64,000 nt of DNA from Clostridiaceae bacterium (GTDB lineage Bacteria > Bacillota > Clostridia > Oscillospirales > Acutalibacteraceae). The first letter of the stretch is position 1. Every line of letters begins with the position of its first letter. Both the position numbers and the translations under genes were made by a program. The notes below the pieces were generated by a model. It was not told the origin of the DNA. It did not search any database and saw only the letters and a program-made list of their open reading frames with translations. Where the stretch lies: the NCBI GenBank assembly GCA_016287385.1, contig JAEEWM010000015.1:1-64000 (forward strand). Reading direction: 5' to 3'. This document shows positions 48,761 through 59,027 of this stretch, piece by piece.

Positions 48761-50047
48761 CTATCGATCGCCGTTGGCAGGCAACAATTCTATATTGTTG
48801 AGCATCACATTTCCCCAGTTCTTTTTGTCCCAGAGAATATCATTTTCTGATCTGATGATAGTGAAATTCAAACCTTTCATATTATCAAGATTTATATTAT
48901 TGCCAAATTCGTTTTTTGAGAAAAATGCATATGTCATAGCATATTTTCCGGGTGCAAGCATTGAGGTATCAAGGACAAAATCTGATCGCCCAATTTCGCC
49001 CTTTTTGCCGGAATAAAAATTGTATATCATGGCGGTTCCTATGGGTGCCCTGTCGCGGGTAAGCACTTCAATACGAAAACAAAGATCGCTTATATCGATA
49101 TTGTTTTTCCATTCCAGATGTAGCATCAGTTTTTCGCCTCTGGCAAAAATATTATCTTCTTTATTCAAAAATCTAACAAGCGAAGAGGTTATCCCGCCGT
49201 CATGCATATAAAAGAGTTCTTTTTTTCTGGTATAATCTATCTCAATCTCATCATTAACGGCAATATTCAAATATATACCGATGGCTTCCTCAACACCGCC
49301 GTTAAAAATGATTTTACCGTGATCCATAACGATGCATCTGTCACAGAGTTGCCTGATAGTATTCATATTATGGGAAACATACAGGATCGTGCGCCCCTCG
49401 GTTTGAGAGACCTCGCTCATTTTGTTAAGGCATTTCTTCTGAAATGTCATATCACCCACTGCCAAAACTTCGTCCATTATTAGAATTTCACTGTCGAGAT
49501 GAGCGGCAACCGCAAACGCCAGTTTTACATACATACCGCTTGAATAACGCTTTACGGGGGTATCTATAAACTTGCGGCATTCCGAAAACTCTATTATCTG
49601 CTCTATTTTTGAATCAACTTCAGCGGTGGTCATACCGAGTATCGCGCCGTTAAGATAGATATTTTCACGCCCGGTCAGTTCGCCGTTAAATCCGGTGCCA
49701 ACTTCAAGCATGGATGAAATTCTGCCGTCTATTTTGATTTCACCTTCAGTAGGGGCTGTAACACGGGATAACAGTTTCAAAAGAGTTGATTTGCCGGCGC
49801 CGTTATGACCGATTATGCCGAGCCGTTCGCCCTTATAAATCGTAAGGTCTAAACCGTCAAGGGCCATAAAAGTTTCATTCTTGCTGTAAGCCTTTGTGCC
49901 TATTTTAAGGTTAGGATCCTCTTTTTTTCGAATGCGGGCCCACCAGCTCTGAATATCTCCTTGAAGCGTGCCTCCGCCTATAACACCTAGGCGATAGCGT
50001 TTTTTAAGGTCGTTTATCTGAATTGCAATATCTTTTTCTTTTTCCAT
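48761..50047 (-). CDS. Polysaccharide ABC exporter ATPase with C-terminal cargo-binding domain (Wzt-type)
   Basis: 428 residues from the ATG at 50047, which has GGTGAGG before it. Residues 1-260 form the ATPase: Walker A GHNGAGKST, signature RYSSGMYVKLAFAVA, Walker B ILIMDEVLAVGD. Residues about 285-428 are a beta-sandwich like Wzt-C, which in E. coli O9a recognises the finished glycan's non-reducing end. Conserved tryptophans and EVLTRDRAPIGTAM fit. It pairs with the permease gene just upstream (13-base gap). Confidence 0.92.
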   Translation of the reverse strand: MEKEKDIAIQINDLKKRYRLGVIGGGTLQGDIQSWWARIRKKEDPNLKIGTKAYSKNETFMALDGLDLTIYKGERLGIIGHNGAGKSTLLKLLSRVTAPTEGEIKIDGRISSMLEVGTGFNGELTGRENIYLNGAILGMTTAEVDSKIEQIIEFSECRKFIDTPVKRYSSGMYVKLAFAVAAHLDSEILIMDEVLAVGDMTFQKKCLNKMSEVSQTEGRTILYVSHNMNTIRQLCDRCIVMDHGKIIFNGGVEEAIGIYLNIAVNDEIEIDYTRKKELFYMHDGGITSSLVRFLNKEDNIFARGEKLMLHLEWKNNIDISDLCFRIEVLTRDRAPIGTAMIYNFYSGKKGEIGRSDFVLDTSMLAPGKYAMTYAFFSKNEFGNNINLDNMKGLNFTIIRSENDILWDKKNWGNVMLNNIELLPANGDR

Positions 50048-50060
50048 AATGACCTCACCA

Positions 50061-50903
50061 TCAAACAGTATCCATAAAGGTCTTCTCAACCTTGTTAAAC
50101 ATAATTATACCTATGAACAGGACAAAAAATGTGGTTATCCAACTTATGCCCCAGAATATAAACGAGATCCTGCCGGTGCCAAGCCAACCGTAACGCATCA
50201 TCTCAATTATCGGTGACATCGGATTGAGCATAAGCAGATTAAAGGTTTTATCTGAGAGTGAAGATGATGCAAAAATAACCGGAGTGGCGTACATCCATAG
50301 TGATATGCCAAAGCTGACCAACACTTGCAGATCGCGATATTTTGTGGTAAGAGATGATATAATTATACCAAATCCCAATCCAAGTATGGCCATTTGAATT
50401 ATAAACGCCGGAGTGAGCGCTGCTACCCAATTAATATGTATTGCTGCCCCGTTTATAAAAAAGTATACCCAAAAAATAAGAAACATTGCAAACTGTATAA
50501 CAAAGTTGATTATGGCAGTTATAGTGGTCGCTATAGGCGTTGTAAGCCGTGGGAAATAAACCTTGCCAAATACGGCGGCATTGCTTACGAAAGTGTTTGA
50601 TGTATTGGTGATGCAGGTTGAAAAGTAAAGCCACGGCACATTGCCTGCCATATAAAAGAGGAACCCCGGCATACCGTCGGTAGAAAGACCGGCAATATTA
50701 CCGAAAACAAAATTATATATAACCGTTGTAAAAAGCGGTTGAATTATAAACCAAAGCGGACCCAAAACGGTCTGCTTATATTTTGTTTTGAAATCTCTTA
50801 CCACAAATAGTCTTACAAGGTCGCGATAGCGCCAGACTTCCTTAAGTCTTAAGTCCAGTAAACTGTTTCTGGGGCGTATTACCGCCGTCCATTGCTTATT
50901 CAC
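50061..50903 (-). CDS. Polysaccharide ABC exporter permease (Wzm/TagG-type)
   Basis: 280 residues with six helices. The start RYRDLVRLFVVRDFKTKYKQ and TVLGPLWFIIQPLFTTVIY is the ABC-2 polysaccharide-export signature, and SSLTTKYRDL is the coupling loop. It forms the channel for an undecaprenyl-linked glycan with the Wzt-type ATPase. Confidence 0.93.
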   Translation of the reverse strand: MNKQWTAVIRPRNSLLDLRLKEVWRYRDLVRLFVVRDFKTKYKQTVLGPLWFIIQPLFTTVIYNFVFGNIAGLSTDGMPGFLFYMAGNVPWLYFSTCITNTSNTFVSNAAVFGKVYFPRLTTPIATTITAIINFVIQFAMFLIFWVYFFINGAAIHINWVAALTPAFIIQMAILGLGFGIIISSLTTKYRDLQVLVSFGISLWMYATPVIFASSSLSDKTFNLLMLNPMSPIIEMMRYGWLGTGRISFIFWGISWITTFFVLFIGIIMFNKVEKTFMDTV

Positions 50904-50916
50904 TTCTCTGCCTCCG

Positions 50917-51981
50917 TTAATGTTTTTTAAGTATTCGTTTCAGTACTGTCTTAAATACTGTGATCCTATTGCATATTATAGCGGGATATAATGTATTATA
51001 ATACCATAAATCGTCATTTGCAATGGTTTTGCAGATGCAATAAAAGTATGCGCATTGATCTTTGTCGATATAGTATATTCTTCTAAGATAGTTTTTGTTT
51101 TTTAGAAAAATATGCGTAAAATACTGTATTCGTTCCATACGGGAAACAGCCTTAAAATCTCTTGCCAATCTTTGTTTGTTTTCACCATCGGCCCGTGAAT
51201 ACTTAACAAGTGCGAGCATTAGCATATATAGCGAAATAAGAGAATAGATCTCATCCGATATGCCACACATTGCTGTTTTTTCCAGTCTGACGCATTCCGC
51301 CGCAAAAAACGGAAGCATCAGATCGTATGATGTTCTTCGGGCGAGGGAATCGCTTCTGAATTCGTAATAATAGGTTATTTCATCAACGCAAACGACTTTC
51401 CGGCAATTTGAAAATATTGATATCAAATAAAAAGTATCTTCTCCGAATGGAAATCCTATCGTGTCACAGCAGGCGTTTTTCACAACGGAAGTTCGGAACA
51501 GCTTATTCCATAGCTCACCGCCGAAAGTGTTTTTTAAGAAGGAATCAACAAACAGCTTTTTATCATTTGATTGAAAATCAAATGTACCGATAGGACAGGA
51601 AAACTGCTTTATATTTTCAACAGATCCGAATCTTTTGTGTTGACCTATGGTACAGTCAACATCGTCAGAAAACGAGTGAAGTAAAACTTCAATAGCGTTT
51701 TCAGCGAGATAGTCATCACTGTCGACAAAGCATATGTATTCACCATTAGCCTTTTGAGCGCCGAAAAATCTTGTGGCGCCGGGACCTTCATTTTCTTTTT
51801 CAAAATATGCAATGCGACTATCGTTTTTGGCATATTTTCTGCATATTTCCCCACTTGAATCGGTTGAACCATCGTTAATAAGCAAAATCTCAAGTTCATT
51901 ATAGGTTTGGTTTAAAATCGACTTAAGACAACGATCAAGGTATTTCTGGGCATTATATACAGGTATTATAACACTGATCAT
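50917..51981 (-). CDS. Family 2 glycosyltransferase
   Basis: 354 residues. The GT-A domain starts SVIIPVYNAQKYLDRCLKS, with the DGSTDSSG nucleotide site and the DxD-type FVDSDDYLAEN. The C-terminal 150 residues are helical and specific to this protein. It probably adds one sugar to the lipid-linked repeat unit. Overlaps the epimerase gene by four bases. Confidence 0.9.
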   Translation of the reverse strand: MISVIIPVYNAQKYLDRCLKSILNQTYNELEILLINDGSTDSSGEICRKYAKNDSRIAYFEKENEGPGATRFFGAQKANGEYICFVDSDDYLAENAIEVLLHSFSDDVDCTIGQHKRFGSVENIKQFSCPIGTFDFQSNDKKLFVDSFLKNTFGGELWNKLFRTSVVKNACCDTIGFPFGEDTFYLISIFSNCRKVVCVDEITYYYEFRSDSLARRTSYDLMLPFFAAECVRLEKTAMCGISDEIYSLISLYMLMLALVKYSRADGENKQRLARDFKAVSRMERIQYFTHIFLKNKNYLRRIYYIDKDQCAYFYCICKTIANDDLWYYNTLYPAIICNRITVFKTVLKRILKKH

Positions 51982-52919
51982 ATGCAGTTATCCTTGAACC
52001 ATTTCATATATTCTTCCAACCCTTTTATTAATTCAACAGAAGGGTTAAATCCTAAGATCTGTTTGGCTTTTTCAGCATTTGCTTTGCAATGCTTTACATC
52101 GGCTGGACGTTCGGGGGCAAAAATTATTTTAGTGTTTATACCGGAGATATCTATCATTGCTTTTGCAAGGTCATTTATGGTCACAGTAGAACCGCTTCCT
52201 AAATTAAACACATTGGTCTTGCAATCTGTGACAGCAGCCAGATAATTTGCTTCCGCAACATCCGAAACATTCACAAAATCACGCGTTTGTGTACCGTCCC
52301 CATATATGGTGATCGGCTCTCCTGCGTATATCCGCTTTGCAAAAATCGGTATAACATTACCGTACAGGTCAAAACGCTGATTAACTCCGTAAATGTTAAA
52401 ATAGCGCAAACATATCCCCGTGACTCCGGGGTATATCCCGGAATATGCCAATATCATCTTTTCCGCCGCCAGTTTGCTTACACCGTATGGCGAGTCCGCA
52501 TTTTGCGGGTGGTTTTCATCTATTGTCGAAGTCAGCAATTCTCCAAAAATAGCCGCAGAAGAAGAATATACTATCCTTTCGGTACCGTTTTTGCGCATAC
52601 CCTCTAAAACATTTATCGTTCCAATTAAATTTGTCGAGGAATCAAGTACCGGATAATCAATGGATTTTTGTCTGCCTACGCAGGCAGCCATATGAAAAAC
52701 CACATCTGTACCCTTTAACGATTCATTGACGGTGTCTGCGTCTCTTACATCACCGTTTATAAATTGAATATCGCCACTATCCATATATTTCTGTATGTTT
52801 TTCAGATTTCCGGAAGACAGATTGTCAAGAATCCGAACATAATATCCTTTTTCCAAAAGATATTTCACAACATTTGAACCGATGAAACCCGAACCACCGG
52901 TCACGAGTGCTGTTTTCAT
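51978..52919 (-). CDS. NAD-dependent nucleotide-sugar epimerase (GalE/WbpP-like)
   Basis: 313 residues. Extended SDR with TGGSGFIGSNVVKYL at the N-terminus, FHMAACVGRQKSIDYP, and the catalytic YGVSK (SPYGVSKLAAEK) with SSS before it. The family epimerises UDP-glucose or UDP-HexNAc at C4; the exact substrate is unclear. With a UDP-HexNAc dehydrogenase at the right edge, a GalNAcA-type product is plausible. Confidence 0.88.
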   Translation of the reverse strand: MKTALVTGGSGFIGSNVVKYLLEKGYYVRILDNLSSGNLKNIQKYMDSGDIQFINGDVRDADTVNESLKGTDVVFHMAACVGRQKSIDYPVLDSSTNLIGTINVLEGMRKNGTERIVYSSSAAIFGELLTSTIDENHPQNADSPYGVSKLAAEKMILAYSGIYPGVTGICLRYFNIYGVNQRFDLYGNVIPIFAKRIYAGEPITIYGDGTQTRDFVNVSDVAEANYLAAVTDCKTNVFNLGSGSTVTINDLAKAMIDISGINTKIIFAPERPADVKHCKANAEKAKQILGFNPSVELIKGLEEYMKWFKDNCI

Positions 52920-52941
52920 ATGAAAACCTCCTAAAATATTA

Positions 52942-54129
52942 TCAAAGATTTATTTGTTTTATAATTTTTCCTGCCACATTCTCTAGACTTTTTTCCTTAA
53001 GATTTACAATCGCTTCGTCGTATGACAAAAACTTCCCTTTATTCTCTTTGCAGAATTCTAATATCTCGTCGATTGATCCTTCGTCGTTAGCATATCGAAT
53101 GCTCTTGCAGAGCGGATATTTGCTCATATGCTCGAGACTAATATCATTTTCGTTTTGGTAAAAGTTAAGGATCGGCTTTCCGAACGCGATCAGGTCATAA
53201 ACCTTGCTTGCAACCTGATTAAGCACGGTGTTTCCCACATTGACAACGAAATCGGCGTTCGAAACAAGTTTTTCAAGATCGTCCGGAGAAACAAAACCGT
53301 TCGCAACAAGGCGACTACCCAATGATTTTTTATATTTTTCCACAACTCCTGAACAGCCGCTGTAATATAAGTGCAGTTCAAAATTTTCAGGAAGTTTCTC
53401 GAATATTTTGAAAAGCGTTTCGGGATTTCTGATGTCTTTATAAAAAAGACCCGCATAAATAAAAACAGTTTTGCCTCCGTTTCCGGCGCCTGCCGTCACT
53501 TTTGCGGGAACGATAGGCAAATCAGAAATCACGATTTTTTCCTTAAAATCTTCACAAAAGCTCCCATCCTGCAATAATGCAGGTACAATAAATATTTTTT
53601 CGGCACGTGAAAACAGTTCAAGTTCGCTTTCTCTGGTTCCTCGCCTTACTGCGTTATTGCGGTTGGAATCCATTAGATAGGGATACCATTTTACGTTGTC
53701 GAATGGGCGGATTGCCGCCGCAGTGATGATCTGGACGTCAAACGGATTTGACACAGAAATAACGGAACAGACGCCGTATTTTTTAATGATCCTGCGTATT
53801 TCCTTGATATAATACCGAGCGTGATTCCTTACTTCGCTTAAACCTGTATGTGATGCCCATTTGTAGTAAATGTGATAATAAGCCTTGTAAATAAGTTTCA
53901 GCAAACCTGTTTTTTTAATTGCCTTTTTAAGTAAGCGCTGATATCTGCCGTAACGATCAATGATCCTGTGCAGACATAACCCCGTGTCTAAACTTTTGTT
54001 TTCCGAAGTCAGGCAGATGATATGCCCGGAATACTTTTTTGCCATTTCATCTGCGATAGTGTAAATAAATCTCCCCGATGCGGAGTGCTCCGGCGGTATT
54101 CTGTCACAGACTATTAAAAAGTTATCCAT
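52942..54129 (-). CDS. GT-B fold glycosyltransferase
   Basis: 395 residues from the ATG at 54129 (MDNFLIVCDRIPPEHSASGR). The longer frame to 54228 would cross far into the gene before it. The C-terminal half has FIYAGLFYKDIRNPETLFK and ISLEHMSKYP-like elements of GT4, but the EX7E motif is weak. It overlaps the previous gene by eight bases. A+T-rich. Confidence 0.75.
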   Translation of the reverse strand: MDNFLIVCDRIPPEHSASGRFIYTIADEMAKKYSGHIICLTSENKSLDTGLCLHRIIDRYGRYQRLLKKAIKKTGLLKLIYKAYYHIYYKWASHTGLSEVRNHARYYIKEIRRIIKKYGVCSVISVSNPFDVQIITAAAIRPFDNVKWYPYLMDSNRNNAVRRGTRESELELFSRAEKIFIVPALLQDGSFCEDFKEKIVISDLPIVPAKVTAGAGNGGKTVFIYAGLFYKDIRNPETLFKIFEKLPENFELHLYYSGCSGVVEKYKKSLGSRLVANGFVSPDDLEKLVSNADFVVNVGNTVLNQVASKVYDLIAFGKPILNFYQNENDISLEHMSKYPLCKSIRYANDEGSIDEILEFCKENKGKFLSYDEAIVNLKEKSLENVAGKIIKQINL

Positions 54130-55267
54130 TAAAATCGTCTCCAAAGAAAAGAGTTTCCAATTTATCCACGGTTTCTTTCTTGCCGAGTTTATTGCGATAG
54201 GAAGCCATATTGTTAAGATAATGTTCAAATATATCGGGTCTTAGAATTTCCGACATCATCTGGGTTATACCGGAATCGCTGTTTTCACACACAATACCGA
54301 ATTTATTATCGCCGATCAACTCTTTTGCACCGCAAACATCGGTCGAGATAATGACCTTTCCGAGTGCCGCTGCTTCATACAGTGACAATCCGAAGCCTTC
54401 AAAATATGATGGGCAAATATAGCAGTCGGCTGATTTCATATACGGATAAGGGTTTTGTTGTAAACCCAGTAATAACACATTGTTCAGAGCGTTATCTGCT
54501 ATATAGGCTTCGATTTCGCTCCTTTGATTTCCGTCTCCGACTATCCAGACATCAAAACTACAACCACTGTCCAAAAGGTGCTTTGTCGCCTTCAAAAGTC
54601 TCATAATACCCTTTTCTTCAGAGAGTCTGCTCACGCAGATAAAGGTAAACCGGCGGTGTGCAACCTCGCAGGGCTGCTGTGCAGCTTTTTTGATAAATTC
54701 ATCATCCACAATATTCGGAACGGCGAAAACATCCCGGCTTCGCCCGATGATCTCTTTATAAGATTTAAGGGCAGATTCACTGCAGCAGATAACTTTATCA
54801 TAAAAGCCGTTTGCAGTGATGACCTCGCTCATATCGCTAAAGCATGCCTTGTAACTCTGGGTTTTTTTATAATCCGTATGTACCCAAAGAATTTTTTTGC
54901 TGTGTTTATTTTTTGAACCTAAAAGAGCCTTTGTGGGTCTGCCCGGGAAAAAGGCTATCTCAACATCAAATTCTTTATTTCCTATAAAATAATCATATAA
55001 CCGTTCGGGCTTTTGGTTTAAGGACCATACGCCTGAGTCGCATAAATGCTTGAAATAAGGCAGATTACGGATTAGTTTCCTTTCCGGTTCATCCTTGTGC
55101 CTGATAACGATCTGCCGCGAAAAACCTGAAGTGTCCGAAATATCGTTACTTGTTGAAACAATCGTGATTTTATGTCCACGCGAGGACAATTCGTTTGCAA
55201 TGCTAACAAGCAAGGATTTAACGCCGCCCGTTCTTAGTGCATGAACTACGAATAGTATTCTTTTCAT
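54122..55267 (-). CDS. Family 4 glycosyltransferase
   Basis: 381 residues. The N-terminal GT-B signature is MKRILFVVHALRTGGVKSLL. The C-terminal donor domain shows FICVSRLSEEKGIMRLLKA and CPSYFEGFGLSLYEAAALGK, the EX7E motif. A retaining enzyme that uses a nucleotide sugar donor. Confidence 0.92.
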   Translation of the reverse strand: MKRILFVVHALRTGGVKSLLVSIANELSSRGHKITIVSTSNDISDTSGFSRQIVIRHKDEPERKLIRNLPYFKHLCDSGVWSLNQKPERLYDYFIGNKEFDVEIAFFPGRPTKALLGSKNKHSKKILWVHTDYKKTQSYKACFSDMSEVITANGFYDKVICCSESALKSYKEIIGRSRDVFAVPNIVDDEFIKKAAQQPCEVAHRRFTFICVSRLSEEKGIMRLLKATKHLLDSGCSFDVWIVGDGNQRSEIEAYIADNALNNVLLLGLQQNPYPYMKSADCYICPSYFEGFGLSLYEAAALGKVIISTDVCGAKELIGDNKFGIVCENSDSGITQMMSEILRPDIFEHYLNNMASYRNKLGKKETVDKLETLFFGDDFNG

Positions 55268-55346
55268 AGTTTAACCCCGCAATTTACAAAGCTGAAAGTA
55301 CCACAAAAACATAAGACGCTAAGCCGTATCAATCTTCAACCAGCAC

Positions 55347-55898
55347 TTATAACAGGTAGCCAAAGCCGCTTTCGATCAATCGGCGCTTGCTTTCTTCGCT
55401 ACTCATAATATCGCGAGGTAATAGATCGATCACAGGGACTTCTTTCATTAAGGACCTGTTTTTTTCTATATACTCGTCATAAGCACATATCACTCGCAAA
55501 GGATTGCCACAAACTATAACATTATTCGGGACATCTTTAGCCACGACAGATCCCGCTCCAATAATAACACGATCGCCAATAGTCGTTCCGGGCAAAATAA
55601 TGCTTCCCCAACCGATGAAAACATCGTTTCCGATATGTACTTTTCCGGTTTTGGTATATCCCAGAATCTTTTTTGTGCTTGCGTCATGCGTCAAAACCTT
55701 GACGCCGGTTATAGTTACATTATCTCCAATAGAGATATAATACGGCTCTCCGAGATCAAACGAGGAAGCAAATATATCAACATTATTTCCCACGTGGCCG
55801 CCGCCCTCGCGGATTTTAGAAATGATTTGCTCGCTTATCTCCTTTTCTGAATAAGGATTTCCGGTTAAGCGGCAGTAAATTTTTTTAAAAAAAGACAT
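55347..55898 (-). CDS. Hexapeptide-repeat O-acyltransferase (WcaF/LacA-like)
   Basis: 183 residues. Left-handed beta helix with IGNDVFIGWGSIILPGTTIG and ViIGAGSVVAKDVPNN-like repeats, the C-terminal loop NPLRVI, and a His in VLTHDAST. Such proteins acetylate a sugar hydroxyl or amine with acetyl-CoA. It follows a GT2 gene after 15 bases and likely decorates the glycan. Confidence 0.87.
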   Translation of the reverse strand: MSFFKKIYCRLTGNPYSEKEISEQIISKIREGGGHVGNNVDIFASSFDLGEPYYISIGDNVTITGVKVLTHDASTKKILGYTKTGKVHIGNDVFIGWGSIILPGTTIGDRVIIGAGSVVAKDVPNNVIVCGNPLRVICAYDEYIEKNRSLMKEVPVIDLLPRDIMSSEESKRRLIESGFGYLL

Positions 55899-55913
55899 AA
55901 ATAACTCCTTTTG

Positions 55914-56930
55914 CTATTTGTTGAAGCGGCGTAACAAAGCTAAAACAATGTTGCAGCGGCGAAGCATCAGGAGCTCTTTTTTTCGCAAATGATTTCCGCC
56001 CGCCTTAAAACCTGCTAAAAAACTGTGAACATACCGATCGTTGTTGATGCTTTTGATATGGTGATACAAGAAAGCAAAATCCGATCGGGAAACGAATACA
56101 AATTCAAGATTATTTATTGTTTCTAAAAAATGCGAATCGAAAAAGAGGCGGTTTTGTGCGGTATTGATCTGCCATTTATCCAGAAACGAAAGCGCGGTTT
56201 TATGATAGGTGATTAAACATTGCAAAACGCTTTCGGGCAATTTTTGATTCTCTGTTTTATTGGAATGCCAAGTTCTTATAAATAAATTGTCGGATATTGA
56301 ACAAAAGGAGGATATTTTATCAAAATATAACATGTTGAATACGCCGTCCTGCATACGACGAAGATCCGGAAAACGCAGAGCGTTATTCCTAATTACTTCA
56401 CTTTTGTATACTTTATTGCAGGGTGAATTCATATTCATACTCTTGTGTAAATTCACATAGTTTTCGCGGCAATCGTCTTTCGCTTCATAATAGATTTGCG
56501 GTATGTTTTCTTCGCGGGTCTCAAGTACTGTATCCTTTTCATCGTCAAAAACATTGGTTTTTATGCCGAAAACCAAAAGATCAGCATCGTTTTCAGCCAG
56601 TTTATTTAGACATATTTCATAGGTGTCGAGTTCCAAATAATCATCAGAATCGGGAAAAGCAAGATATTTTCCACGAGCGATGGCTATTCCGGCATTGCGG
56701 GCAGGCCCCGCACCACCGTTTTCTTTATGAATTACTTTTACGCGATCGTCACTTTTTTCAAACCTCTTGCAAATTTCAAGGCTGTTATCGGTTGATCCGT
56801 CGTCAACTAAAATCAGTTCCAACTCCCGAAACGTCTGATTTAAGACTGATTCAACGCTGCATTTTAAGGATTTTTCCGCGTTATAAACAGGAATGATGAC
56901 ACTAAGTACCGGCACTGTCTTTCTCTCCAT
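55914..56930 (-). CDS. Family 2 glycosyltransferase
   Basis: 338 residues. GT-A core VLSVIIPVYNAEKSLKCSVES, DGSTDNSLEICKRFE, GAGPARNAGI and FPDSDDYLEL. The C-terminal part is basic and helical. Its start overlaps the end of the GT4 gene before it by 29 bases. Confidence 0.9.
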   Translation of the reverse strand: MERKTVPVLSVIIPVYNAEKSLKCSVESVLNQTFRELELILVDDGSTDNSLEICKRFEKSDDRVKVIHKENGGAGPARNAGIAIARGKYLAFPDSDDYLELDTYEICLNKLAENDADLLVFGIKTNVFDDEKDTVLETREENIPQIYYEAKDDCRENYVNLHKSMNMNSPCNKVYKSEVIRNNALRFPDLRRMQDGVFNMLYFDKISSFCSISDNLFIRTWHSNKTENQKLPESVLQCLITYHKTALSFLDKWQINTAQNRLFFDSHFLETINNLEFVFVSRSDFAFLYHHIKSINNDRYVHSFLAGFKAGGNHLRKKELLMLRRCNIVLALLRRFNK

Positions 56931-58068
56931 AAATAATTCTTTCGATTTCCTTTACTTTATTGTTTTTAGAAAAGTAATTCATGCGTTTTGCCGCCATATC
57001 TTTGTAATTTGAATACAAATCAGGCTGAGTGAGGATATCTTTGATGCCTTTATAGATGCCGTCTTCCGAGTTATCAACAATAAAACCGTACTTACCGTCC
57101 TCAAAGAGTTCTCTTGTGCCCGAAACATTTGTACTTAAAACCGGAAGTCCGAGGATCACCGCTTCTGACATTGAAACGCTGAACCCTTCATAGTGAGAGG
57201 CACAAAGGTACATATCCGATTTGCTCATAAATTTGTAAGGGTTTGATTGCTGACCTAAGAACCTGATATTATCAAGGTGCAATAATCCGGCCCTTGCAAT
57301 GATTGTTTCCTTATCTTTTCCGTCGCCCACTATCCAGATCTCATATTCAAGTCCTTCTCGGTTCAACTTCTCGCAGACATCAAACAATCTTAAATATCCC
57401 TTTGACTTATTTTCAAGCCTTGAAACGCAAATGAAAGTAAACGCTCGCTTCGGCTGTGATATTTCTTCCTTGGCAGCATTTCTTATCGCATCTTCGTCAC
57501 ACGGGTTATTCACCACAAAAACATTCTTTCTTTTACCGAACAATTCATACAGTTTTTTTCGGCTTTCTTCGGAAACGCAAAAAACATTCTCAATATTGCG
57601 GAATACTTTTTGGGCATAGGGCTTTTGGTATCCTGCGGGTATAAACTGACCGACTCCCGAACTGTGTATCCAGCCCACTTTATGTGAATGTGAATTTGTA
57701 GAACCGGAAATTATCTTGATCGTTTCCAAGCCGAAAAAAGCAATTTCAAAATCGTAGTTTTCTTTTATGTATCTCTTATACAGGTACCCGGGCGAATGGA
57801 GTTTTATCCAGTTTTTCCACGGAAGCAGACGAAAATTACCCCTTAATATGTTCTTTATACCTGCGTGAGATATGTTTTTAACCGGTGAATAGTATCTTTT
57901 ATAACGAACATTCTCATTAAAACCCGATATAACGTCCGGGTCATCGCCCGTAAGGTTAAGAACAGTCACATCATATCCGTTTTTTACAAAGATATTAGCA
58001 TAAGTGACGAGCACTTTTTCCATACCGCCCATATTAAGCGACGGCACCATAAAAACAACTTTTTTCAT
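56902..58068 (-). CDS. Family 4 glycosyltransferase
   Basis: 388 residues from the ATG at 58068, with AGGTG nine bases before it. MKKVVFMVPSLNMGGMEKVL at the N-terminus, FICVSRLENKSKGYLRL and SHYEGFSVSMSEAVILG (EX7E) in the donor half. Close in plan to the gene at 54122-55267. It overlaps the gene before it by four bases. Confidence 0.92.
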   Translation of the reverse strand: MKKVVFMVPSLNMGGMEKVLVTYANIFVKNGYDVTVLNLTGDDPDVISGFNENVRYKRYYSPVKNISHAGIKNILRGNFRLLPWKNWIKLHSPGYLYKRYIKENYDFEIAFFGLETIKIISGSTNSHSHKVGWIHSSGVGQFIPAGYQKPYAQKVFRNIENVFCVSEESRKKLYELFGKRKNVFVVNNPCDEDAIRNAAKEEISQPKRAFTFICVSRLENKSKGYLRLFDVCEKLNREGLEYEIWIVGDGKDKETIIARAGLLHLDNIRFLGQQSNPYKFMSKSDMYLCASHYEGFSVSMSEAVILGLPVLSTNVSGTRELFEDGKYGFIVDNSEDGIYKGIKDILTQPDLYSNYKDMAAKRMNYFSKNNKVKEIERIIYGEKDSAGT

Positions 58069-58994
58069 TTTTTTATACACCTGTATAATAAGTTGCCAAA
58101 GAAACGCTTGCATTTAGAAGAAAAGCCCGAGAAATAAAACCGGTTGAATTCACTGCAGATTTCTTCATTTGGCTGGGCCGGACCGAAGTTAAAAGTATTA
58201 AAGGTGAGTGAAATATCGTTTTCAAACCGTGTACTCTCTTCTTTGGTCCTGCCGTGTGTTCCGGTACCGTCAAATCCGCCTATTTTAACAAGTGATTTTG
58301 TCGGTACGACATTATACATATCCAGGTTGAACATAGCATAGTCGAACCTTATCGCCCAAGAGTTTATTCGCCCATTCATCTGGTCATCCAGCATTGATGA
58401 GCGGTCTTTACCCCATTTGTTGAACTGCTTGCGCCTAACGGGATTGAATCTGAAAGCAGGATAATCTTTCATACTCCAATCTATTTTATCCCAGCGGTCT
58501 TTCCATATTCCCCAGGCGACGCTGCTGACACGCTGCGTTACAATATAATCTTTTTTGTAATTTTCAGGCAGTGAAAGAGGAACTATATATCCGCCCACTG
58601 AAAAAACTTTAGGATCATCGGCGTAATACATAAGAGCGTTGTTCATATATTTAAGGTATGATGGGGCTGTGACGATATCATCCTCACAAACTATTACTTT
58701 ACCGTATTTTTCTGTTAGTTCCGTAACGCCGGAGATTATCGATTTCGCAAGTCCGCTGTTCTCGCTATGATTTCTGATTGTGCAACTTTTGAAAAATCCG
58801 CTTTGATATTTTTCGGCGGTCTCCAAAACTTTTTTGTTTGCAATCAGACCTGGCTCGTTTTTGGGTCCGTCTATAAAAATATAAATGTCACTTTCGGTTG
58901 CAAGATTGTTTTTTGTCAATGATTCAAGTGTGTTGTCGAGGTGAGCGGGTCGGTTATAGGCAAAAACGATCACCGGTGCAAGATTATTCTTCAT
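58065..58994 (-). CDS. GT-A glycosyltransferase of the GNT-I/POMGnT-like type
   Basis: 309 residues. Start LAPVIVFAYNRPAHLDNTLESL, a metal-binding VCEDDIVTAPSYL, and VSSVAWGIWKDRWDKIDW. This pattern is seen in bacterial proteins annotated as 'glycosyltransferase family 2/GNT-I' in capsule loci. Substrates unknown. Confidence 0.82.
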   Translation of the reverse strand: MKNNLAPVIVFAYNRPAHLDNTLESLTKNNLATESDIYIFIDGPKNEPGLIANKKVLETAEKYQSGFFKSCTIRNHSENSGLAKSIISGVTELTEKYGKVIVCEDDIVTAPSYLKYMNNALMYYADDPKVFSVGGYIVPLSLPENYKKDYIVTQRVSSVAWGIWKDRWDKIDWSMKDYPAFRFNPVRRKQFNKWGKDRSSMLDDQMNGRINSWAIRFDYAMFNLDMYNVVPTKSLVKIGGFDGTGTHGRTKEESTRFENDISLTFNTFNFGPAQPNEEICSEFNRFYFSGFSSKCKRFFGNLLYRCIKK

Positions 58995-59027
58995 ATATGG
59001 TGTCCCTTTTCTGATTTCTTCAAAAAA